NCBI GenBank assembly: GCA_904066235.2
Contig: CAJFCV020000001.1
Coordinates: 682,001-746,000, forward strand
DNA length: 64,000 nt
From: Bursaphelenchus xylophilus
Taxonomy: Eukaryota > Nematoda > Chromadorea > Rhabditida > Aphelenchoididae
Reading direction: 5' to 3'
Position numbers and translations under genes: made by a program. Under the pieces are notes generated by a model. The model was not told the DNA's origin. It did not search any database and worked only from the letters and a program-made list of their open reading frames with translations. Position 1 is the stretch's first letter. Each line of letters begins with the position of its first letter. Of the stretch, positions 1-7,425 are shown in pieces.

Positions 1-25
1 ATTACTTTTCCGACAGACTGATATA
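1..25. repeat. MITE family A, right-end fragment
   Basis: The window opens inside an element; only the right terminal repeat (CCGACAGACTGAT) is visible. The rest lies outside the window. Confidence 0.7.
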
Positions 26-124
26 GTACAAGCAATATAATCCAGTTTCAAAACCTCTGACTTTTGGCTTCAACCCACGCGTCTTGTATAGGCCACACAC
101 CAATTAATGAAAATCTTGGCTCAT

Positions 125-345
125 GCTTTGCAAGGAGAGCCGAGATTCTGAGACATTCAACAATGTTTGCGGTGGAGAGAGTACTCAAAACAGAGAGCGG
201 TCTGAAAAAAATGTTTTTTACATATCACTTTGCCAGTTTTTAGAAGAAACGTTCGATTTTTTGGGAATATTTTGTAAGGATTTCATTCGAATTTACTTCA
301 AATTTGATCACCATCCATACAACACTATGAAGCTACAAAACCAAA
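125..345. repeat. Family C (Tc5-like TIR) fragment
   Basis: This stretch matches the interior of the dispersed repeat seen nearly complete at 59868-60326: a 'ttcaacaatgtttgc' block, then an 'agagagtactc' block and an 'agagcggtc' block. It is an old degraded copy lying 3' of the first alanine-rich gene. Confidence 0.5.
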
Positions 346-362
346 GTCAAATCCGATAAAAT

Positions 363-368
363 TTTATT
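363..368 (-). terminator. poly(A) signal of first alanine-rich gene
   Basis: AATAAA on the minus strand, about 40 nt beyond the stop codon at 407. Confidence 0.6.
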
Positions 369-406
369 TAAAATCAAGCCAAAACAACAACAACTCTTTT
401 CTCAAT

Positions 407-1066
407 TTATCCAAACGCCAAAACAGTAGCCCTGGCATTGGCTCTGGCCAAATTGGCGGCCAGAACGGCGTGGTCGGCATCGAGATTGGCGCGGTTGTTG
501 GCGGCGATCACATCAGCTCTGGCGCGGGCTTGCGCCGCGAGAAGATCAGCATCTGCTCGGACTCTGGCCGCAGCTACATCAGCTTGGATTCTAGCGGCAT
601 TTGCTTTGGCATCGGCTTGAGCTTTGGCCACAGCGGCTTTAGCGTCGGCTTGGGCTTTCTCCAACGCGGTTTGTGAGCGGATTCTGGCTTCTTCAGCGGC
701 TGCCTTGGCTTTGGCTTGAGCTTCAGCGATTTTGGCGAGAGCTTTGGCTTGTCTGGCTTTGGCGTCGGCAATGGCACTTTCCAAGGGGCTTTGAGTGGTG
801 GAGACTTCTTCATTCTTGGCTTCAACGGCTTCATGAGGGGCTTCAACAACTGCAGCGGCTTCAGCGACCACTTGACGGGAGTCTACGGCATTTCCACGGA
901 CTTCAGCGACTTCTTGAGCGGCTACTGCGTCATTGAGCCGGGCAGAATTGGTATTCTCGGCTTGGACTAGGCCATTTTCGGTGCCTTGGATGTGACGAAC
1001 GAATCGAAGCTGAGCAGAAGCTCCAAGACAGAGCAAAGAAAGTGTAAAAAGCTGTAGATCGAGCAT
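407..1066 (-). CDS. secreted alanine-rich helical protein, copy 1
   Basis: A single-exon gene of 219 residues. It begins with a clear signal peptide (MLDLQLFTLSLLCLGASA, predicted cut before QLRFVRH), then a linker rich in V, A and E to about residue 90. The rest is a long alanine-rich helical stretch with a roughly 11-residue rhythm of A, K/R, E/D and Q (blocks such as AKIAEAQAKAKAAAEEARIR), so an extended amphipathic helix or coiled coil is likely. It ends ATVLAFG. I recognise no named domain. Composition resembles LEA-type or apolipoprotein-like repeats, which is only a compositional remark. It is a tandem duplicate of the gene at 2092-2967: both the coding start and the upstream DNA are similar. 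A TATA-like CATAAATA lies upstream and AATAAA downstream, supporting a real short transcription unit. Function unknown. Confidence 0.85.
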   Translation of the reverse strand: MLDLQLFTLSLLCLGASAQLRFVRHIQGTENGLVQAENTNSARLNDAVAAQEVAEVRGNAVDSRQVVAEAAAVVEAPHEAVEAKNEEVSTTQSPLESAIADAKARQAKALAKIAEAQAKAKAAAEEARIRSQTALEKAQADAKAAVAKAQADAKANAARIQADVAAARVRADADLLAAQARARADVIAANNRANLDADHAVLAANLARANARATVLAFG

Positions 1067-1111
1067 GTCGAAATTCGAAAGGGATACAACTCCGTGAATG
1101 AAACAAGATTT

Positions 1112-1124
1112 AAGCTTGGTATTT
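1112..1124 (-). promoter_or_regulatory. TATA-like box of copy 1
   Basis: CATAAATACC on the minus strand about 50-60 nt upstream of the start codon, in the same place as the better TATA box of copy 2. Confidence 0.5.
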
Positions 1125-1189
1125 ATGCGCTTTGGCAGAAAATTTTTCGTTCAGAAATCGAAGAATTCATTGTTGCGTAACTTATCAAG

Positions 1190-1600
1190 AAACTTCAAGA
1201 ACGCGAAAAAGAAGTGTCTGTCGTAATGAAGAGGTAAAGAAAATTCTGGTAAAATACGAGGTACGGATGTCGGATCCTTTGATGAGAATGTCTTAATCGT
1301 CAAAGGACATCTTATATATGATCATGCCATCATGCATGTCACAAATGGCCGAAGATATATTGCATCGCCAAAAAATTGTTCAAATATTGTTCAAGATTTT
1401 TCAGAGACGATACATATCGGAATTATTTTATTTCTTTTTTCAATTTTGACACTTTGTTTGGACGAAACTCAAAAGTGGGCTCTCGGGTTGCCGTGCGATA
1501 CTTATTTATAAGGAAAGTTGCCCAAGTGCAACGCTCAGATCTTCTTCAAACCTTGTTTAACTTCAAACCAAACTCAAAGTTTCTTCGGCCATAGCAATTT
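1190..1600. repeat. duplicated upstream flank, copy 1
   Basis: This region matches 3095-3400 in order: a shared block ending in 'agaggtaaagaaaattctgg', then 'gccaaaaaattgttcaaa', then 'gctcagat(c/t)ttcttcaaacc'. The duplication that made copies 1 and 2 therefore included several hundred bases of 5' flank. No gene is seen here. Confidence 0.65.
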
Positions 1601-2027
1601 TTTTTCCGCATTGCGCAAGGCGCCAAAGAAAAACGAAAGATGCAAATGGTTTGTGGTTGTTTTTGGATAAAACTTTTGCGTTTTGGTCCACTCTTAAAAA
1701 GCAATCCTTCCGAGCTGCGCACAGGTCTGCAGCAAAAGTTTTTGTTGATGCTAGAGGCAATTTTACCCAGGGTAGACCTTAATGATCATAGGAGATGGAG
1801 CAGAAATAAATATCAGTCCGTCGGAAAAAATGTTTTGCCACTGTAGACATCACCCTACATTTCTGCTTGTTGCCAACTTGAAGGCTCCGAAAAGGTATAA
1901 AAAATTTGAGCGGCCCGATGTACGATAGTTTTTCCTTGTTCAGTAAAACATGAGCTAAAATTCTGTTCATGCGTGCGTTAGAAAAATAGTTTCACTCGTC
2001 AAAAACCACAAAAAATATCAACAAATA
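1600..2027. other. gene-free spacer between copies 1 and 2
   Basis: No coding signal. A short family A left-end fragment is recognisable at about 1812-1830 ('tcagtccgtcgg'). Confidence 0.4.
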
Positions 2028-2033
2028 TTTATT
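2028..2033 (-). terminator. poly(A) signal of copy 2
   Basis: AATAAA on the minus strand about 60 nt beyond the stop codon. Confidence 0.55.
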
Positions 2034-2091
2034 TCAAACAACAGACAACAATAAAACTTGTTATCTCAATTTAACCATCATTCAAATTGAA

Positions 2092-2967
2092 TTAATTCAC
2101 ATCAACCTGAGCTTCGCTGGCAGCGACATTAGTCTGAACTCTCTCGGTTTTCACTTTGGCATCGGCTTGAGCTCTGGCTACAATGGCTTTAGCGTCGGCT
2201 TGGATCTTCTCCAACGAGGTCCTGGCGCGGATTCTGGCTTCCTCAGCGGCGGCTTTGGCCTTTTCCTTGGCTTCAGCGATCTTGGCGAGGATTTCGGCTT
2301 GTTTGGCTTTGGCGGCGGCAATGGCATCCACTTTGACCTCTTCTGCGGCAACTGCAACATCATTTTGGACCGATTCAGCGACTCCAACGACATCATCTTT
2401 TGCTTGGCCAACAATGGCGACAGCTTCGTCTCTGGCTTCCCCAGCGGCTGTGAGCACTTCGTTCTGGGCGTCCACAACGGCCGCTTTGGCTTCAGCGATC
2501 ACTGGTCTCACTTGATCACGAGCTCTCTCCAATCTAGCTCTAGCGTCGGCTTGCGCTTTCTCCAGCGAGGCTCTGGCACGGATTCTGGCTTCTTCAGCGG
2601 CTGCCTTGGCTTTGGCTTGAGCTTCAGCGATCCTGGCAAGAGCTTCGTCTCTTCTGGCTTTGGCGGCGGCAATGGCACGTTCCAAGGGGCTTTGCGCGGC
2701 GGAGACTTCTTCAATCTTGGCTTCAACGGCTTCTTGAGGGGCTTCAACAACTGCGGCGGCTTCAGTGACCACTTGACCGGCGTCTACGGCATTTCCACGG
2801 ACTTCAGCGACTTCCTGAGCGGCTACTGGATCATTGAACCGGAGAGAATTGGCATTTTCGGCTTGGACCAGGCCATTTTGGGTGCCTTGGATGTGACGGA
2901 CGAATCGAAGCTGAGCAGAAGCTCCAAGGCAGAGCAAAGAAAGAGTAAACAGCTGCAGAGTGGACAT
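2092..2967 (-). CDS. secreted alanine-rich helical protein, copy 2 (internally duplicated)
   Basis: Single exon, 291 residues, starting at the ATG at 2967 (MSTLQLFTLS...). A longer frame exists upstream, but only this Met gives a clean signal peptide (LLCLGASA then QLRFVRH) aligned with copy 1. After the V/A/E-rich linker come two copies of a helical block of about 45 residues, near residues 110-145 and 226-270 (IAEAQAKAKAAAEEARIR and IAEAKEKAKAAAEEARIR). They are separated by a unique V/D-rich middle (VVDAQNEVLTAAGEARDEA). It ends in DVN and lacks the terminal aromatic-Gly of the other three cluster members. A TATA box lies near 3028-3036. It is secreted by prediction; function is not recognised. 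The middle block is the part preserved in the fragment at 3545-3685. Confidence 0.85.
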   Translation of the reverse strand: MSTLQLFTLSLLCLGASAQLRFVRHIQGTQNGLVQAENANSLRFNDPVAAQEVAEVRGNAVDAGQVVTEAAAVVEAPQEAVEAKIEEVSAAQSPLERAIAAAKARRDEALARIAEAQAKAKAAAEEARIRARASLEKAQADARARLERARDQVRPVIAEAKAAVVDAQNEVLTAAGEARDEAVAIVGQAKDDVVGVAESVQNDVAVAAEEVKVDAIAAAKAKQAEILAKIAEAKEKAKAAAEEARIRARTSLEKIQADAKAIVARAQADAKVKTERVQTNVAASEAQVDVN

Positions 2968-3024
2968 ATCGAAGTTCCAAGGGAAGTTATACCTCGTTGA
3001 ATGAATGATGAGAAACAAGATTTT

Positions 3025-3037
3025 AGCTGGGTATTTA
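3025..3037 (-). promoter_or_regulatory. TATA box of copy 2
   Basis: CTATAAATACCC on the minus strand, 60-70 nt upstream of the start codon. Confidence 0.65.
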
Positions 3038-3094
3038 TAGCCATTTTGGCAGATATTTTTTGACAGAAATCGGAGCATTCAGTGTTGCGTAATG

Positions 3095-3400
3095 TAAATA
3101 ATAAGAAACTTCAAGAACGCGAAACAGATTTGTCTGTCGTAATGAAGAGGTAAAGAAAATTCTGGTAAAATACGATATAGCATAGTCGTAAAAGTAAAAG
3201 TTTTTTTCACAGAATGTTCCATAGGTCATGTCATCAAGGATGCCACAAACCGGTCGAAATTATGTGCATTGCCAAAAAAATTGTTCAAAGATTGTTCAAG
3301 GTTTTTTGGAGACAACATATTTATTTTTTTACAAGGGAAGTACCCCAAGTGGAACGCTCAGATTTTCTTCAAACCTTGTACATACGTGGGAATAGGCAAC
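3095..3400. repeat. duplicated upstream flank, copy 2
   Basis: Counterpart of 1190-1600. The part near 3338-3385 (CAAGGGAAGTACCCCAAGTG) is also the terminal sequence of repeat family C, so a family C end was present before the duplication. Confidence 0.65.
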
Positions 3401-3544
3401 CAATTTTTCTTTTGACGACTTTAGCTCCAAATTTGCAGGGAGCGTCGAGAAATTCAACGGCCCTTTCAGTCGAGGGTACGCGAAGAGTTGTCAGACAGAA
3501 AATTTCAAACACATATACAAGAGTTTCAGAACCGATCTTTTGAA

Positions 3545-3685
3545 CGACTCCCACAATCATCTTTTGCTTGGCCAACAAAGGCGACGGCTTCGTTTCTGGC
3601 TTGCATAGTGGTTGTGTACACTTCGTTCTGGGCGTCCACAACGGCAAGTCTCAACTAGCTCTAGCCATGTCTCGCGAAGCCTTTA
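3545..3685 (-). pseudogene. fragment of a further alanine-rich paralogue
   Basis: On the minus strand this reads AVVDAQNEVYTTTMQARNEA followed by VAFVGQAKDD, clearly homologous to the middle block of copy 2. There is no signal peptide, no helical repeats and no continuing frame on either side, and the match decays after about 3645. It is best read as the remnant of a third tandem copy, mostly deleted. Confidence 0.75.
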
Positions 3686-4060
3686 TGTAGTGCCGCTTGT
3701 CCTACTGGACAGCTAAGGCGTTCATTGATCCTAGCCGCCGTGAGAGCACACTAAACTCGGAGAGGTCAGAGATGAAAACGAATTCAGCCCGTATCACACT
3801 CAGCCGGCCAGTTTCGCTCTTGTATTAATATTTTTAAACGTTTTGTGTTCAAAATGCCCCGCCATTTCGAAGATCAGATGGCTTAATCGACCACCTTCAA
3901 TTACCATTCTTTCAAGGATTTCTTCATTCCGGAACAAGAAAACTTTTTTTTCTGAAAAGGCCGAGTTTAAGGAAACCGTGAAATTTCTTAGGCCGGCCCG
4001 AAAAAGTTGCGTTTTATTTGTTAGACTTGTATTTGTCATCAAAAAAAATTTTCCAATTTT
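3686..4060. other. gene-free spacer
   Basis: Nothing recognisable apart from the 3' flank of the next gene. Confidence 0.3.
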
Positions 4061-4063
4061 AAA

Positions 4064-4082
4064 TTTATTCCGTTTCTTTATT
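4064..4082 (-). terminator. poly(A) signals of copy 3
   Basis: Two AATAAA hexamers on the minus strand (4064-4069 and 4077-4082), 46-64 nt beyond the stop. Confidence 0.6.
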
Positions 4083-4127
4083 ATACAAAGCATGACATTG
4101 AAATTCATACACAAAAAAGTCAGTTTC

Positions 4128-4553
4128 TTATCCGTAAGTCAGAGCGTTGGCACGAGCGGCCGCCAGATTGGCACGGGCAATCGCTTCCTCGCCGCGGATC
4201 TCGGCGGCAACTTCTGCTCTGCGTTGCGCATTCTCCACGGCCAGCTCTTGACGCAGCTCGGCGCCGCGGATCTGGCTCTGAATTCGGGCGGCGTTCACGC
4301 TGGCGGCGCCCTGCAAAACAGCGGCCTCGCGACGTGCGGCGTTCTGGGCGATCTCCTGGTTCACCAGCGCCGCCTGGCGGACGGTGTTGGCGTTGGCCAA
4401 GGCGGTGTTGCGCGCCACAGCGGCGTTGATTTCGGCTTGGCGGATGGCTTCGTTCTCAGCGGCGTAGGGGCCCAGAAATTGGCGTTTGGCGCGGGGCTGA
4501 GCGATGGCGGAGAGGCAGAGAACGGCGAGAAGAACGAGGGAGAGTTGGGACAT
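4128..4553 (-). CDS. secreted alanine-rich protein, copy 3 (RAKRQ type)
   Basis: Single exon, 141 residues. The signal peptide MSQLSLVLLAVLCLSAIAQ is followed by a basic RAKRQ, a plausible proprotein-convertase site. The mature part is an A/N/R/E-rich helix with repeats of the type AAENEAIRQAEINAAVARN and ends AARANALTYG. It is the closest relative of the plus-strand gene at 6006-6482 (same PR-x-RRQ/AKRQ position, same AAEN-AIR block, same A-L-x-YG ending) and a more distant relative of copies 1 and 2. A TATAAAA box lies about 90 nt upstream. No named domain; role unknown. Confidence 0.85.
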   Translation of the reverse strand: MSQLSLVLLAVLCLSAIAQPRAKRQFLGPYAAENEAIRQAEINAAVARNTALANANTVRQAALVNQEIAQNAARREAAVLQGAASVNAARIQSQIRGAELRQELAVENAQRRAEVAAEIRGEEAIARANLAAARANALTYG

Positions 4554-4640
4554 GTTGAATTTAGTTGGAGCAAATATGAATGGAGTAGATAGCAGATGAG
4601 TTGAGCCGTCGAATGATGAGAATTGAGGGTTTTGGAGGGC

Positions 4641-4651
4641 CTTTTATATGG
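4641..4651 (-). promoter_or_regulatory. TATA box of copy 3
   Basis: ATATAAAAGG on the minus strand about 90 nt upstream of the start codon. Confidence 0.6.
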
Positions 4652-4746
4652 GGTTTTACAGAGATTTTGCGCTGTTGCGTCCGCCTTTGATCAAAAAATT
4701 GCAGAGATTTGGAGTAGATGACGCAACTGGAAAGACGAAGATATAA

Positions 4747-4901
4747 ATCTGTCGGGAAAAAAACGATGACAATGCTGTTGCGTCAACTGTGTCGCTGAAG
4801 TGAAAAGAAATTTGATTTTCTCCGCGACACAATTCATTTTTTAACTTCAGCGATGCAAACAACCGATGCGACAGAGTGTTCATTATTTTCCCGACATACT
4901 G
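4747..4901. repeat. MITE family A (A1), full length
   Basis: Both terminal repeats (ATCTGTCGGGAAAA, TTTTCCCGACATACT) and the inner 'gtcgctgaagtgaaaag' arm are present. Confidence 0.8.
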
Positions 4902-5580
4902 TTAACTGAAAAATATAATTTTGTTGCGGTCAGTATTTTAAAAATCATCTGGAAGCTCTGTGCGACATATTGCAAGAAACCAAAAAAAATTATTTGTTAT
5001 AAAAAGGCTTTCTTGTTCGCAGATCTCTTTACGCCCAAAACCGACATTTGAACATGGAAATTTTGTTTTTGTGACATTATTATTATTTTGAAATTTAAAT
5101 CAAACTTGTTATACTATGTGATTTGTGCGTTCAGGTTTCCGTAATCCCTCGCAGAAATCTTCTCCCATCTACTTGTGCCCTTGACGGGCCCTTACGGCGA
5201 TTTATTGCAGAGTGATCTTGCGTCAATCTACGTCCAAAACCGGCGTTTTACTGCCGGTAAAAGGGAGATAAGCTCGTTTTTTTGAATAAACATTCAGGTT
5301 TCAATTCGCTTTCTTTGACCTTCAAACAACTGATCGTTGAGCAGGTGAAGGTGATTTTCAAAAGCAGAAAGAAATGTCATAATAAAATATGATTTTGTCG
5401 TGGAAATAATGAGCACTCTGTTGTATCGAAAATTGTGACGAGAAAATGAATTGTGAAGAAATCAAATCGCCTTTCGCCTACGAAATGGTCAGCGGCGAAA
5501 AATTTCTCCTTGTTGCGACTGTATTTCGTTTTTTTTGCTGGCTGTGAGAACACAAGCCCAAAAAATCAAACAAATAATAA
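4902..5580. other. gene-free upstream region of copy 4
   Basis: No coding signal. A decayed family A1 fragment lies at 5399-5475 ('aataatgagcactctgttg'). Confidence 0.4.
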
Positions 5581-5593
5581 TATCCCATCTCAT

Positions 5594-5603
5594 ATGACGT
5601 CAT
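5594..5603. promoter_or_regulatory. CRE-like bZIP site 1
   Basis: ATGACGTCAT, a perfect 10-bp palindrome containing the TGACGTCA consensus, about 295 bp upstream of the TATA box of copy 4. Confidence 0.5.
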
Positions 5604-5662
5604 TTCCTTACGTGCCAAACATGCTTGTCGTATAACGCAACTGCAGTGCCATTGTAAAACTA

Positions 5663-5672
5663 ATGACGTCAT
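5663..5672. promoter_or_regulatory. CRE-like bZIP site 2
   Basis: A second perfect ATGACGTCAT 69 bp after the first, about 220 bp upstream of the TATA box. Confidence 0.5.
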
Positions 5673-5887
5673 TCCAGCCCTCTTTAAACGCCGGGCTTTT
5701 TCTAGAGCCTGCGCACTCAAAATGCACCTATTTTCTTATGTCATCTTCCTTCTTCGTTGTCCCCAATCATGCCTCAAAAGCACAATAAAACATAATAAAC
5801 ATATAGGTGATCTAAGAACACATAGATCGACATGTTGATTATGGCGACTTGACGGAAAGGCGGGGCGATTTTCGACGCCAAAAACAG

Positions 5888-5898
5888 CCCTATAAATA
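5888..5898 (+). promoter_or_regulatory. TATA box of copy 4
   Basis: CCTATAAATAGGG, itself palindromic, about 110 nt before the ATG. A 'cattcattttcag' at about 5924-5936 could be a trans-splice or intron acceptor within the leader. Confidence 0.65.
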
Positions 5899-6005
5899 GG
5901 GCAGTCATCAGCAATATTCAACATTCATTTTCAGTGAATCTTCAGCGATTCTTCTTCGATTTTTTGGCTGAATTTGTCCTAAATATACGCTAAATTCGTC
6001 CTAAA

Positions 6006-6482
6006 ATGTCCAAGCTTTCCTTGGCCGCCCTCTTCATTGTGCTTTTGGCCGTCGCGGCCAGCCCTCGTCAACGCCGCCAACTAGGGCTGTTGGCCGCCGA
6101 AAACGCCGCCATCCGCAACGCTCAAGTCAACAACGCTGTCCTGACGAACACCGCCATTGCGAACGCGAACGCGAACGCCGCGCGCGTCCGCAACGCCGCC
6201 CTCACCAACACCGCCATCGCCAATGCGAACGCCGCCCGTGTCCGCAACGCCGCCCTCGTGAACCAGCAGATTGCGGCGAATTCGGCGCGACGCCAAGCTG
6301 TCGCCGCTCGCACCGCCGCCAATTTGAACACCGCTTTAGCGGTGAGCCAGGCAAGGACTGCGCAAGTCGCCGCGAACACCGCTGCCGCGCAAGCCAGAGC
6401 GAGAGCTAACATTGCCGCCACAAATGCGGTGGCCCGCGCCAACGCCGCTGCCGCTCGGAACAACGCCTTGTTGTATGGATAA
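6006..6482 (+). CDS. secreted alanine/asparagine-rich protein, copy 4 (RQRRQ type)
   Basis: Single exon, 158 residues, the only cluster member on the plus strand. The signal peptide MSKLSLAALFIVLLAVAAS is followed by PRQRRQ, a probable convertase site. The mature part is extremely rich in A and N, with internal near-repeats of NAALTNTAIANANAARVR made from GCC/AAC codons, which suggests expansion by slippage or unequal exchange. It ends ARNNALLYG. It is paralogous to the gene at 4128-4553. TATA box and tandem CRE sites upstream and AATAAA at 6566 mark a complete transcription unit. Function not recognised; a structural or stress-related extracellular role would be a guess. Confidence 0.85.
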   Translation: MSKLSLAALFIVLLAVAASPRQRRQLGLLAAENAAIRNAQVNNAVLTNTAIANANANAARVRNAALTNTAIANANAARVRNAALVNQQIAANSARRQAVAARTAANLNTALAVSQARTAQVAANTAAAQARARANIAATNAVARANAAAARNNALLYG

Positions 6483-6565
6483 AGAAGTGGTGATGAGTTT
6501 GAAGAGATGTCTGTAATTTTGAAGATAAATATTGAGTTGTTGCTGGTAGTTATGTTGGAAGATGA

Positions 6566-6571
6566 AATAAA
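6566..6571 (+). terminator. poly(A) signal of copy 4
   Basis: AATAAA about 85 nt after the stop codon. Confidence 0.65.
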
Positions 6572-6629
6572 TAGAGTAAAATTGGAAATCAAATGGAATT
6601 CTTTGAGCTTTTTCTTACATAAAGTGGAT

Positions 6630-6775
6630 TGACATTTGTCCCCTTTCGCACAGTGCATTTTGAACTTTTTGCACAGTGCAAACCTAAAAAAGTCGTTTGC
6701 ACTGTGGAATGCACTGTTCAAACTGAGGTTTCTCGTCCTGCGGCAAAAGTCTACGCACTTTTGAAAAAGTGAATT
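6630..6775. repeat. CACAGTGC-type repeat (family D)
   Basis: Several copies of 'gcacagtgca' and 'gcactgt' in both orientations, ending in 'gcacttttgaaaaagtg'. Family D recurs through the window. Confidence 0.55.
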
Positions 6776-6776
6776 A

Positions 6777-6924
6777 ATCTATCGGGAAAATAATGAGCTG
6801 TCGCTGCGCCAATCGCGTCGCTGGAGTGAAAAGCAGTTCGATTTTCTACGCGACGCAATTCATTTTCTCGGCGGTGATGCGATTTTTGGTGCGATAGAAT
6901 GCTCATTATTTCTCAACAGACTGA
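6777..6924. repeat. MITE family A (A1), full length
   Basis: Ends ATCTATCGGGAAAATAATG and a decayed CATTATTTCTCAACAGACTGAT; A1 interior. Confidence 0.75.
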
Positions 6925-6954
6925 TGTTAAATAGTATTGTCATAAAATTCATGG

Positions 6955-7050
6955 ACATGTCTGCTATTTCGCACAGTGGTGCATTTTGGACTTTTTCCCA
7001 AACTTGTCGCCCATGCACAGTGCGTTTTTATTCTTTTCGCAAAAAAAGAC
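6955..7050. repeat. family D fragment
   Basis: 'catggacatgt', 'gcacagtggtgcattttgg' and 'gcacagtgcg' blocks. Confidence 0.45.
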
Positions 7051-7126
7051 GAACTTTTGAAAAGCGTAGTATTAATATCCTCGAGACATCCCTTCAAATC
7101 AACAAACAAATTTCTTATTCAAGATC

Positions 7127-7132
7127 TTTATT
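7127..7132 (-). terminator. candidate poly(A) signal of tpp-2
   Basis: AATAAA on the minus strand about 295 nt past the stop codon; the interval 7133-7425 would be 3' UTR. Confidence 0.45.
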
Positions 7133-7425
7133 TTTTCTTTTTTTTCCATTCTTCAAATCATTGTGATTGAGGTCGTTGTAACAAAAAAATAGCCGTACAA
7201 ATATTCATGTGAGAGTCTGGGATATGACAAACAGAGTGTGTACAATATGTACAATAGACAAATAGCGACCCGAAAACTAATTTAGTCCATGAGAGTAGTT
7301 TAAAAAATTGAAAAAATATTTTCAAAAAAATGAAAAAATATAAAAAATGAAAAAAATATGATACATGCAAGTAAAATTCGTTATCTAACGACTATTCTGG
7401 TAGTTAAAGTAGTAGTTTAAAGTTG

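Noticed and set aside
438..990. Long plus-strand frames antisense to the alanine-rich genes (also 2167-3000)
   Set aside because: They are the antisense of GC-biased alanine codons; no signal peptide or start context.
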